A stretch of DNA of 64,000 nt from Varanus komodoensis. Lineage: Eukaryota; Chordata; Lepidosauria; Squamata; Varanidae. Position 1 is the stretch's first letter, and the number at the start of each line of letters is the position of its first letter. Made by a program: the position numbers and the translations under genes. Shown here one piece after another: positions 44,194-54,622 of this stretch. Where the stretch lies: assembly GCF_004798865.1 (NCBI RefSeq), contig NW_025336087.1, forward strand, positions 10,142,263-10,206,262, written 5' to 3'. The notes under the pieces were generated by a model. That model made no database searches and was not told the DNA's origin. It saw only the letters and a program-made list of their open reading frames with translations.

Positions 44194-44752
44194 TCACAGG
44201 TAGAAAAGCATGCAAAAGAAAAGGCACCCCAACAAACAGGGCCCTAGCGATACCCTTGTTAGCTGCTCCATCTTCAAGGTGGGACTGGGCTGTATTGCCC
44301 ACCCAGGCTCCGGATCGGCTGACTTACAGGTACCTCTATGGATTAGGTGGTCAGTTGGTGACCTGGAAGTCAGGCAGCATATGCTAGTACTTTGCAATTC
44401 TATGGAAGCAACTACCCTGAGTTTAATTAATGGAGGATTAATTGAACAATTAGATTCTGACTCTGCAGCCATCCGGGGTTCTGGCCTCATTGTTGGCAGA
44501 CCCCAAGCCTCTGGTGCTTCAGTCTCTTCTGAAACAAAACAGATTCTTTTAGCCGAGATTCCAGGGGGATTCAAGATGCAAAGACCCTGTGTACAGAGAG
44601 CCATTTCGCTGAGCATCTCTGCAACACCCTGTTCCATAAGAACACCTCAGACCTGCAAACAAGCTGGCCCATCACATCAGCAGAACTTTATCAGCCTCAT
44701 TTTCCCAGATACGCTGCATGTCCCCAAATCACTCCAGGAAAGCAATGATTGA
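44194..44752. other. Long open frames on both strands, unidentified
   Basis: A 180-codon plus-strand frame (44210-44752) and a 147-codon minus-strand frame (44194-44637) overlap. Neither contains a motif, signal peptide or domain that I recognise, and composition is mixed. The left ~60 bases adjoin the L2. It could be chance, an old repeat, or an exon; I favour chance or a decayed repeat. Confidence 0.3.
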
Positions 44753-44819
44753 AATAGGTTTCATTCTTGTTATTCCTTTATTATCATCGTCTGTAAAAGC
44801 TATTTTTCCTTAATTACCC

Positions 44820-45220
44820 CTTCCTCTATAGACCTGAGAGCGATTGGAGAAAGATTACAATGCAGCATTCCAACTGAATTACAAAAACATTGCACGTGGC
44901 AGTCCTATTAACTTCAGAGGGCCAATGATGTGTTATAAAATGCAAATTGCAGAAAGGAAGGCAGTAATTTGTTTATAAATATGTTAATGTGGTGGTGTAA
45001 ATGTCATACCGTCTTGCAGGGAGGGAGGAAACCCTGATTGCCAAGTGTGCCTCCTAGCATGGGCTTTGGAGGGCAAAACTGCAGTTAATAAAACCACCTT
45101 TATGGTTTGTTTTACTGCTTTTCAGCATAAAGTGCTAATAACCAATTTACATTAATGGTACTGGCAGTGCACACATGTAAATGAGGCATTTTTGTTTGTT
45201 TTAATGGTGATATGAGGTTC
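44820..45220. other. Candidate conserved non-coding block
   Basis: The sequence is unique, with 'gcagtaatttgtttataaat', 'atgttaatgtggtggtgtaa', 'aaaactgcagttaataaaac' and 'ttacattaatggtactggca'. Several TAAT cores, no repeat signature and no long frame are visible. It is one of the better regulatory candidates here, though still unproven. Confidence 0.3.
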
Positions 45221-45327
45221 TGTTGCGAGCCTCTTGTGTTTCATTAACTGTGGAGGATCCAAGAGGCTGAAAGAAGTCCAAGGCAGCCTTGGTGGGATAT
45301 TATTATGCAACCGAAATTATGGTGTAC

Positions 45328-45420
45328 ACCAGCCTTCTCCAAACTGGCATTTTCCAGTTGTTTTCAGCTGCAACTCCCATCCGCCCCAGGCACTATGGCC
45401 AATAGCTGAGCTGGACAGGT
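45328..45420. mobile_element. Palindromic hAT-type MITE remnant
   Basis: It reads 'accagccttctccaaactgg', 'cattttccagttgttttcag', 'ctgcaactcccatccgcccc' and 'aggcactatggccaatagct'. It is a half-length, diverged copy of the 40622-40752 family. Confidence 0.65.
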
Positions 45421-45824
45421 ATTGAAAGACTATGAATAGCGTAGCTTTCCAATTATAGGCCCTTGTCATTGTTCTCTTGCATCTTCCGTACCTGTGCTTG
45501 CAATTGTGGGGAGGGGGGAACGGGAGACATAAGATGTGTCCCGTGTTGCCTTTAGTAACAAAATGGCCCTTGAAGCCTAAAGGCCTGCCCTTTCCATACA
45601 ATAAAATATTGATTTTAGGCTAATGGCCTACCAATTTGACATTGGACAAAGAGAACATTGTAACCCAAAGCCTTCCATGAGTTCAGAAGGCAGATTCAGA
45701 AAGAACTGCAGAAGCTTTCCGAATTAATGTTTTTCAGGACTGGAACTAAAGACCGTTGCAACCGTGGCAACACAGAGATGCCACCCACATAAAGCTAGAA
45801 GAATGGGATTTTCCCATTTCAGCC
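45421..45824. other. Unique sequence
   Basis: Nothing is recognised here. Confidence 0.4.
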
Positions 45825-46200
45825 CTTATTCATCTTGGTCTTTTCACAGAAGACCGGCAGGAAAGGCCTTCTCGAGGGCACCATTACTGCGGAGGCCTGT
45901 TTGTCTGGCGCACATGAAAGGGCTTTCTCCTTCCCATTTTGCTCCTGAACTGAGGAATATGATTATGCTGCATTCGCATACTACAAAAGGCCCCCACGCC
46001 TGCTCTTGTCACTTGGCCTTCAGAAAGGATGTGAAGATTCATGCTTTTTCATTTAACCTCTTAAATTAGGTAGTTAAGGTTTTAGCCTTTCTAATGTTCC
46101 TGGGTTTTTAATTCTTATTTTGCAGTTTTGAAGTTTTAAGTTGTGTGTGCTGCCTTGATGATGTTTTAGTAAACGAGGTGGCATATAAAGGATCCTTGTG
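45825..46200 (+). mobile_element. L2 LINE 3' end
   Basis: The decayed ORF2 C-terminus reads 'FAPELRNMI..' and then 'FRKDVKIHAFSFN', matching the L2 pattern '..APxLWNxLP..FRKxxKTxLF'. It is followed by a T-rich UTR and the terminal phrase 'gtgctgccttgatgatgttt', 'gaggtggcatataaag'. It is the first of three same-strand L2 ends within 2.1 kb. Confidence 0.65.
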
Positions 46201-46559
46201 CACAAAAATTTTGATGATAAGTTATCATATATAGCCTTATATCTGTTACATAGGTTTGAGAAAACATTTTGGAGGAATAAATGTATGAACACCTTGTGTC
46301 TAACTTTTTATTTATCATTCTGATAGAAAATATTCCATAATCCATTTTTTCCAGTGTTGCCATTTTTCAGGAAAAAACAGCTTCAGGGAAAATGGTTCTT
46401 TCAAAATTTGCCAGGTTCTTCCCAGCCCCATCCTGGGCCGGCACATCTCTGGTATAGATCTCCCTAGATCACAACAAGAATGGTTGTATATCCTTACAGA
46501 AGGACTGGTTTTATTACAATGCCTAAAATTGGACAAACACAAATGAACTGAGTGCCTAC
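46201..46559. other. Unique sequence
   Basis: Nothing is recognised here. Confidence 0.4.
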
Positions 46560-46895
46560 TAAGAGGAACATCTTTTGTGTCATCCAGGTTTTGGAATAAG
46601 CATCCCAGAGAAACTCACCTGACACCTACTGTTGGCACCTTTCAGTACCAAGTAGAGATCTTTTTATTTTCCCAGGCATGTTTAAATTTCAGATTCTGTT
46701 TTAAACCATGGTATTGTATTTTTTCCCTTGAGACTAGGTTCTGTTTAGTTACTATTTCTATTTTATATTCTAGTTTTAAATTTTAAATGTTTATTTTGCA
46801 TTCCTTTCATCTTGTATTTTATTGTTTTAATTGTTGTGAACTGCCCTGAGAGCTTTGGCTATTAAATGGTATAGAAATATAATAAATAAATCAAA
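46560..46895 (+). mobile_element. L2 LINE 3' end
   Basis: The plus-strand frame reads 'RFWNKHPRETHLTPTVGTFQ' and 'YQVEIFLFSQAC', the L2 ORF2 end ('LWNxLPxEVRxAPTxxxFRRxLKTxLFxKA'). The UTR ends 'aactgccctgagagctttgg', 'ctattaaatggtatagaaat', 'ataataaataaatc'. The ending is well kept. Confidence 0.8.
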
Positions 46896-47774
46896 GCAGG
46901 AGCCCCTAGACAGTGTCTGAAAGGCCATAGGATGTTTCAGATCTCTTAATTAAGATCAGACAGCACTGATATATATTTGCATCAGCCAAAATATTGATTA
47001 ATATTTTAATAATGAGGTACCACAGTTAAATGATATTTACTGAAATAAGGGAAACAGCAAAATTGTAATAACAGAATGTGAAGAAATAAGAGATGGGAAA
47101 CAGACGAAAAAAAAGGGATTCTTGTTTTTTTAGTAACCAGAAACCTTTTTCAGAGCTTCTGAGACCAAAATATAATTAGGAGCTTGATGAATTAAAAAGA
47201 GAGCTTTGACCATGAGCAGTATAGAATTGAAATAATAATTACTATAATACTACAAGGAAAATTCTCAATTGTTGAATGATCGGAATTTTGCAAGTTAATC
47301 AAGTTACTCAATCAAGGCTCATCATAAATTTCTTTCCCAAGTTTGGCTCTGCCAAAGATGCTTGCATACAGGATCAAATTTGCGGGCTGAGACAGGCAGT
47401 CCATGTCCACCCACATCCAGGGGTAGAGTGTGAATTTCCCAACACTAGCCAAGTTATTTTGATATCTGAGGAAGAAAATACTACAAGCTGGTAGAATTAC
47501 TTTTAACCCATAAAAATGTGTATGACTTAGGCCCGGATGGTTTGAAGGGCCATATTCTTCCATTTAAGCTTGCTTATGTGTTAACATCTTCTAGGAAGAC
47601 CCATGTCACAATCCCAACCACATTTGGTGGAGAAGACTAGAGATGGTAATCTTGGTGGCTGCTCCAGCACTCCCTGCCAAAGGAAGCTATGTTTGCTCCT
47701 TCTCTGTTATCCATTCACCAGCAAGTAAAACATTTTCAATTGGACAGGTCTGTTGCATATAAGCTGAAACATAA
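46896..47774. other. Unique sequence, no gene recognised
   Basis: The stretch is AT-rich, with no exon and no named repeat. Confidence 0.4.
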
Positions 47775-47960
47775 AAATAAAAGAAGTAAACTCTTTTGTA
47801 TCATGTGCTGTTTATTTTTCTATTTTTGTGTTTTTCGTTGGGCATATAACTTGTTATGATTTTTAATTAAGTTTTTGTTTTAATCTTCGTTTTATAATTG
47901 TTAACTGCCTTTAACTGTTTTTGGAAAGAGAGGGTATAAATTGAATAAAGGGATAAATGA
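47775..47960 (+). mobile_element. L2-like LINE 3' end
   Basis: A T-rich UTR ('gttatgatttttaattaagt') ends with 'attgttaactgcctttaact' and 'gggtataaattgaataaagg'. The ending is more diverged than in the two upstream copies. Confidence 0.6.
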
Positions 47961-48944
47961 AGTGCCTCTGCTGTTCTCCCTGACAGTAAAAGTACAAGAA
48001 CAATATATTAAATAACCAACAATTTGCTGCCTTTTTATGACACCCCAAATAAGCTGCCTGAGGCAGCCACCTCCCAGGGTAAATTGTTCCAGGTAAATTA
48101 TTGGGAAAGGATGGCCAATACCTTATACAGAACAGTCCTCGTTTTAGGGCATCTTCCTATTTGATGGCACACCCCATCTCAAGTCTGGATTAAAGTCAAG
48201 GAAGCCCAAGAAGGGAGCCTTGAAGTTGTTCATCCCCAGTTAGCACCTGGCCAGCAGACAGAGCAGGTGCATGAGTCACCTGGTCACATCCTTTGCCATG
48301 ACGATGATATGTACTGCATTTCCATTTTTATTATAGCTAATATTTATCATTTGTCATTTATAGATATAAATTAGCATATGCAGATTGGTGACATCTTTTC
48401 TTGGTAATTCATTGCCTGTCTTTTGGCAATGCATAAAGGGCACCTCTATGGAAAACCCAAACTTCTACCTGCTAACTCATTTTATCTTTAATTCTGTTTT
48501 CCACCTGCTACACAGCAGCCATCGACTGTGGTTTTCCAGTGGCTTGCTGCTCCCCCAGAAGGGCGTAAAAGCAGGTGCCTTCAGCCCTGCCAGGTGCTCA
48601 CCCAGAGACGGTGGACAAAATTCAACATGCGATATTTACATACAGATTATTTTTGGACTGGAAAAATGCTGTTTGCAAGAAGTATCTATTTTGCAAAGAA
48701 TTTTTGCAACTGTCAGAATCCCAGAATATCAATTTGAGAAGAGGGAATAAAACTCAGGTTCGTGGGAAAGATCAAGTGTCCAGACCATCTAGGCTTTATT
48801 GTATTAACCCAAGGTTTCCCGCGGTAGATTCTCATGATAATGCATGCATTACCAGGCAGGCAGAGGTGAACTCTGCTGCAAAGCTTCAACACCATCGCAG
48901 GGTATTTTATAGGTACACAGGTACAGGGCAATTACAAACATTGA
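47961..48944. other. Unique sequence, no gene recognised
   Basis: I see no exon or named repeat. Plus-strand frames entering the CR1 at 48945 are antisense shadows of it. Confidence 0.4.
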
Positions 48945-50868
48945 AACATAGAAACAGACTGAGTCAGAAGGGGCCTCCCGCGCCATCTAGTCTGACCTCC
49001 AGCACCAGCCGGCTCCGCTCACAACATGCCCACCATGTGGATGTCCAGCCTGTCCTTGAACACCCGCACCGAAGGGGCCTCAACGACCTCTCGTGGAAGC
49101 CCATTCCACACCCTCGGGGTCCTGACTGTCAGGAAGTGCTTCCTGGCATCCAAATGGAACCTTGGCTCCCTGAGCTTTGCTCCATTGGAGCGTGTCCTGC
49201 CTTCCTCTGCAGGGGAGAACAGGTCTCTACCCATCTCCATGTGACATCCCCTCACATACCTGTATGTCGCCAACATATCCCCTCTGAGTCTCCTCTTCTC
49301 CAGGCTGAAGAGACCCAGTTCTCTCAGTCTCACCTCATATGGCATCCCCTGCAAACCGGCCACCAACCTTGTGGCCCTACGCTACACTGACTCCAACCTG
49401 GCTATATCCTTTCTGTAATGAGGGGCCCAAAACTGAACACAATACTCCAATTGTGGGCGTACCAGAGTCGTGTAGAGTGGTAGTAATACCTCTCTTGATC
49501 TAGAAGCCACACTTCTGGCTATGCAACCAAGGGTGGCATTCACCCTCTTGACCACCGCATCACACTGCTGACTCTTGTTTAGCCTGCAGTCAACCAGTAC
49601 CCCGAGGTCCCTTTCACAAGTGCTGCTCTCCAGCCACTTGTCACCTAACCTGTACTTATGACACCTATTCCTGTGCCCCAAGTGCAAGACCTTGCACTTA
49701 TCCACATTGAACGCCATCCTGTTGTCTCCTGCCCACTTCCATAGTCTGTTCAGATCCTTTTGGACCCGGAGTACCTGCTCCTCAGTTGTGGCCACTGCTC
49801 CAGTTTTAGTGTCATTTGCGAATTTGATCAGCAGACTGTTCACCCCTTCTTCCATGTCGTTAATGAAAATATTAAACAGGATCAGCCCCAGGACATAGCC
49901 CTGGGGGACCCCACTTGTTATTGGCCGCCATCCCCGATGATTCCCCGCTAATGGTTACCTTCTGCTTTCGGTCAGTCAACCATGCCCTAATCCACCGGAC
50001 AGTACTTTGGTGTATCCCAAAACTCCTCAGTTTCTCCACCAGGATATCATGGGACACTTTGTCAAAGGCCTTGCTGAAATCCAGGAATACCACATCCACT
50101 GCATCCACTCCATCTAGCCATCTCGAAACCTTGTCATAGAATTCCACAAGGTTTGTCTGGCAGGACCTGTTTTTGCGGAAGCCGTGTTGTGTGGCTGTCA
50201 GCCTCCCTTCCCTATCTAGCATCACTAGATCTCTCTCTATTATGAGCCTTTCCATTGTTTTTCCTACAATGGACGTAAGGCTAACCGGTCTATAATTCCC
50301 TATGTCCTTTCTACTACCCTTTTTGAAAATTGGGACCACTGATGCCACCCTCCAGTCCTCTGGAACTTCACCTGTTCTCCACGAGGTCTCAAAAATGGAG
50401 GCCAGCGGGCGTGAGAGAACCCCTGCCAACTCTCTAAGTACTCTCGGGTGTAACCCGTCAGGGCCTGGCGCCTTTGTAATGTCCAATGCCCTGAGGAGCC
50501 CCTTGACTTCAAGGGGAGGTGACTCTAATCTGTGCCCCTAAGTCCCCAGCCTCATCTAATCTCCTATGCGGATATCCCCCGTCCTGCTTTGGGGAGAACT
50601 TAGAGGCAAAATAGTCATTTAGCATCTGTGCCTGTTCCCTCATATAAGTCACTGGATCTCCTTCCTCCTTATTTAGTGTTCCCACCACTTGTCTCCCTCT
50701 TCCTATTTACATGCTGAAAGAAGCCCTTTTTGTTGCTCTTGATATTCTTGGCAAGTCTCAGCTCGTCATCAGCCTTAGCCTTGCGAAGAATCCTTCTGCA
50801 ATGGGCCTCCTTCTCCTGGTATACCTTTTTGTCTATTTCCCCCAGTACCCATTTCCTACAGAGGTTCC
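48945..50868 (-). mobile_element. CR1 LINE, 5'-truncated, 1.9 kb
   Basis: The 3' end lies at the left ('catagaaacagactgagtca', 'gaaggggcctcccgcgccat') and the coding part reads leftward. It carries the last part of the linker before RT, RT, and the C-terminal region of ORF2. Its 5' edge at about 50868 is abrupt, the usual outcome of incomplete reverse transcription. It is closely similar to the CR1 at 41483-41940, in the same orientation 7 kb away. It is the largest intact repeat in the window. Confidence 0.92.
49019..50860 (-). pseudogene. CR1 ORF2 reverse transcriptase remnant
   Basis: CR1 ORF2 encodes an endonuclease-reverse transcriptase; only the RT half and C-terminus remain. In order on the minus strand: pre-RT 'EKEAHCRRILRKAKADDELR' (ends at a stop near 50660); 'APGPDGLHPRVLREL'; 'NYRPVSLTSIVGKTMERLI'; RT motif A 'VVFLDFSKAFDKVSHDIL' (about 50065-50095); a frameshift in the PQGSVLGP motif, read here as 'GPPGLCPGADPV' (near 49875); the YADD-type box mutated to 'FANDTK' (about 49810-49820), losing a catalytic Asp; '[20 protein letters not shown]'; and '[20 protein letters not shown]' (about 49070-49140). 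It is non-functional. Confidence 0.92.
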
Positions 50869-50870
50869 TA

Positions 50871-50906
50871 TGATGACAGAATTAATGACAGAATTGATGA
50901 CAGAAT
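50871..50906 (+). repeat. 12-13-bp tandem triplication at CR1 5' edge
   Basis: 'tgatgacagaat' is repeated as 'taatgacagaat' and 'tgatgacagaat'. It abuts the 5' truncation point of the CR1 and may record repair at the insertion site. Confidence 0.85.
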
Positions 50907-52127
50907 GCAGAGATTACAGTAAGTTTCTGAGGTCATCACATACAGAACAGATAAAGGAATGTCAGTCAATCATACAGAGACAATGAGATTACAATATTTC
51001 TAATTGCCTGTATTGACACTTTAGTTCAGTAGCTTGAACCCATCTCCAGGTCTGCTTAGACATGTAAATTCAAGCTACTGAGAAACTATGCATGAGCTCA
51101 AGACTCTTACCTAGACCCTAGACATTCTGAATTGGCCAGGGCACATGGAACCTCTGGGTTAGGAAGATACTTCCTTGAATTCCAACAATGATTATTTAAT
51201 CATTGTGAAGGTATACAACGTAAATTTGGACTAAATGACCTGTGTACTGTAGCTTACAGCTAAAGGTGAGAGAAAGGAGCGGGGGAATGCCATTTTAAAC
51301 AGTGACAGCTTGGTTTTGAGAAGGAAGACAGGATTTGATTCCACAATGCAAAAAGCACACAGAAGTAATGCTTTTCAGACAGGATTTATCCAAATTTTCC
51401 CAACACAAGGAATCTTGTGTTAAGAGACAAAGAACATCATAATGAACCTACGAGTTTTGGTTGTTTATCTGACACTTAGAAAAACTATTTGTAGCTTTAT
51501 AGGTTCCATCGTTGCTATTAAAGTAATCCTATGCCCTGTTGGCAAGACATGTTTTAAACTAATAATTCTGTACTCCAACCTACAGCAATTATGCTTTATT
51601 TCACAAACAGAAAGATCTAACAGCAGAGATCTGATAATTCAGTCAGGAGAGAAAACACAGATAAGAAAGCTTCATTAAGATCAGGAGCAGGATATACTAT
51701 AACCAGGATATTACATCATATTGATCATGCCTGGGCAAAACCCTGCAGGATCTTTCTTTCCCATGTCTCACTGTTTTACCCGATAAAACATAAGCAGTTC
51801 TATTTATCATTATTTAAAATATTTTATCCCATTTCTTCTTCTAAAATAGCCTCCAAGATTAAAATTCAATTTAATAAATTAATTAACAGAAATGCCTTTA
51901 AAAAACTCTTAAAAGCAATGAAATGGCAAAACCCACAGCAAAACAGAATAAAATGAAGAAAGGATGAATGACAAAGCATGGGGGAATGGGAAAGGCTTAA
52001 CTTGAAAGTATGGGACTTGGTTTATATGTTAACACTTGCAAATGTTATTGGGAGTTTTGGAGGTTATTTCCATATTTGGTTCATTGTTAACAGGATGGTT
52101 GATTGAAATTTAATTTGTGTTTGATGG
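50907..52127. other. Unique sequence, no gene recognised
   Basis: I see no exon, RNA gene or named repeat. Confidence 0.4.
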
Positions 52128-52330
52128 TGATTTATTTACTATACGTATGGCTGCCATTTTCCTTCAAGGAATTCAAGGTGGCCTACATACTCCTCACCCT
52201 CCCAGTCTTAACCTCACAACAACTTTGTGTGGTTGGTTAGGCTGAAAGTCAATGAGTGACTGAAACCTAGTGAGCTCCTTGGCTGTATAGGAACTAGAAC
52301 CCAGATCTAATATACTGTTCTTTTTATGCA
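52128..52330 (-). mobile_element. Sauria-type SINE, minus strand, diverged
   Basis: The reversed tail 'tttatttactatacgtatgg' is followed by 'aggaattcaaggtggcctac', 'taacctcacaacaactttgt', 'gtggttggttaggctgaaag' and 'gaactagaacccagatctaa', the reversed B-box region. The tRNA-like head is truncated. Confidence 0.65.
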
Positions 52331-52798
52331 CTAGCAATTATGTACACAGATGGTGTTTTCCTATCAATATTACTTTCATCACTTCTACATAACTGCTTTG
52401 CAGAGTTTGAAGAGATGACGAGAGCTGGTGATACTTGAAAACAACCATCCGATACTTGAAAACAGTGGCCATGCTGAAATTTGAAAGATAAAATACTATT
52501 AAGTTACAATTATGTGCATGTTTAGACAAGAACATGCCCTACAATTCCCAAGCCGGGCTATCTGAGGAATGCTGGGAACTGGAGAACCTTAACACACATA
52601 GGAATGCACCTTTCACCATGTCAGCTGAGCAGAAGCTTCATCTGGGAGAGCCAGTGTGCCTCTGAATCCCAGGCACCGGGGACAACAGATGAGCAGACGA
52701 TTGCTTTCATAACCCACTTGAGAATTTCCAGAGGCATCTGACTGACCAGTGTGAGAAACAGAATACTGGGTTAGTAAGATCAGCTTACACCAGCATGG
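52331..52798. other. Unique sequence
   Basis: The direct repeat 'gatacttgaaaaca' occurs twice near 52430-52465. Nothing else is recognised. Confidence 0.4.
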
Positions 52799-52897
52799 GT
52801 CTCCCAAGTTTTCTGGCCAGCAGCTTCTTTGATCCCTGACCATTGGCTATGCTGGCTGGGGATGGTGGGAGTTGTAATTATGGTATGTTGGAGGTTC
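52799..52897. mobile_element. Palindromic hAT-type MITE remnant
   Basis: It contains 'gatccctgaccattggctat', 'gctggctggggatggtggga' and 'gttgtaattatggtatgttg', the second arm of the 'actcccatc..gccagcatgg' palindromic family in the opposite orientation to 45328. Confidence 0.65.
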
Positions 52898-53650
52898 CGC
52901 ATGATGAGGAAAGGCTTAAATAGAAAGGCTCTGGTCTGATCCAGCAGGCTTCAAAAAATTTTTGTAGGAAAGCCTGTTTCCAGACCAAATTAGCCGTTGG
53001 AGATGGAGGAAATGTGTGACAAGAACACAGGCTTTGTACACAGACAGGCTGATTTGTAGCAAGACCTTTTAAATGGCCAGTGCCATGTGAGTATAGATTT
53101 CTGTTTGCTTGGGGCGAAAGGAGCAAGCATCGAATGTTGTCAGGGTCAACACAACTCAAGGTTTTTTACATCCAAGAGTGCCAATGTAATGTTGACCCAC
53201 CACTTTGTACGTCACCTTTGTGAAGAATGCTGGGCAAGCATAATGCGAGCATGATATCAGAAATCAATGAGGAATGGTGCCATGGTCCTCCAGAAAAGCT
53301 GCCAGAACCAGGACAGGCCTATCAGAAAGGCCTTTTGATGAATGAGATGATTAATCAAGCCCAGTACAGCTCACAAGGATATGTGTTGCCTTTGCAAGGT
53401 CATTGCAGGACACGTTTAAAAAAATACAGCCAGTGCGCATTGTGCAACTATGTAGAGCTGTTCATTCTCCCCTACGCTAAGGGCACTGTCCAAAGTAAAC
53501 CACCAACCTGACCTTGGCTACCTCCCTTTGAACAAATCCCTGCAGGTAATCAGAAATGGTAAAGACTGAAAATGCACAGAGAAGCATGACTTTGGTTGGC
53601 ATGGAAGAGATCCAAAATTAGGCCAGAGATGGGGGGATCTCCTTCACCTA
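52898..53650. other. Unique sequence, no gene recognised
   Basis: I see no exon or named repeat. Confidence 0.4.
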
Positions 53651-53835
53651 AATCAATTTCAAAGAAGGTCTTGGGGGCTAGACCTTAGTTAATGGCAGAA
53701 AGAGATTTAAGCTGCAAGAGGCTGGCATTTTTGGTAATTTGGCACCACCCCCTTTTGTCTTTGGCTTCAGCCCCATGGCCTTCAGCCCAACCCAACACTG
53801 GAATGAAACCCCCAAGAACTTCTTTGAAATTGATT
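53651..53835. mobile_element. Candidate TA-flanked MITE with 27-bp terminal inverted repeats
   Basis: The left end AATCAATTTCAAAGAAGGTC plus 'ttggggg' (53651-53677) and the right end, reversed, AATCAATTTCAAAGAAGTTC plus 'ttggggg' (53809-53835) differ at one base. Both ends are flanked by TA (53649-53650 and 53836-53837), the target duplication of Tc1/mariner-type elements. The 185-bp interior has no transposase and includes 'cttcagccccatggccttca'. I do not recognise the family. A fold-back mutation is the alternative. Confidence 0.55.
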
Positions 53836-53837
53836 TA

Positions 53838-54601
53838 ACGCTTTTAGAATGGGAAGGGGGGATGGTCCAAAAGCCAGGAAACCACTGCACCATCTGTGGG
53901 CAGGGGAAAGGGGGCGTGGAGTGTAGAAGATCCTTAACTGCGCATTCTGAGCCACCATTTTATGACTGGCTCTGGCTAGACCTCAACATTCTAGTAAAAT
54001 GCACAGTACATTCTGTGAGCCTCACATCTGTCCACCCCAATATGCATTGCCACATGCAGGGGATGGAGTGAATGGTGCCCACATTGTCCAGGAGTAAATC
54101 CAGATGCGGGAGTAGCCAAATGACTGTATTTCTTCCTTGTCTTTGTTTATCCCTTCTTGACCAGGAAGCACTTGCCCAAGTAGTTTTGCCCATCATTTTG
54201 CCTGTTTTCACTGGGCTTTCTGCAAACATCCTCCTCTCAACTATGCCTTAGCGTTGCCAGTTCTACATACATACCAGAGGGGTGAAAGTAGTTCTGGATC
54301 TGTTGGTAGATAGATCTCTGTGTGGTTTGCGGTAGACTAGCAAGGGCTTCTGACTCCCGATGGTTAAGCAGTAACAGCAACAAAATGGCTCTGCTCTCCC
54401 TAAATTATACTGCTAAGAAAGGATGGGGTGACCAGAAGTGGATGTGTATGTGGAAGGACCGTGGCCAGTTCCATTTGATCTGGTCCTTATCCAAATATCT
54501 AGATTCAAAACTCTTTACTACCAGATGTACATCATTGTGCCATGCTTCCATCGGAGGATCTTGGAGGATCTAGCAAAGACTCATAAACTAAGATTCCATA
54601 A
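53838..54601. other. Unique sequence, no gene recognised
   Basis: I see no exon or named repeat. Confidence 0.4.
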
Positions 54602-54622
54602 GGGGTTAGGGTTAGGGTTAGG
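54602..54622 (+). repeat. Short interstitial telomeric repeat, (GGGTTA)3
   Basis: Three uninterrupted TTAGGG-frame units lie in unique DNA. Such short blocks in vertebrates are usually insertions made during break repair by telomerase, rather than remnants of chromosome fusion. Confidence 0.9.

Noticed and set aside
48575-49390. A 271-codon plus-strand open frame
   Set aside because: Most of it is the antisense of the minus-strand CR1 ORF2, whose own translation has clear RT-family motifs. The plus-strand reading has no family features.
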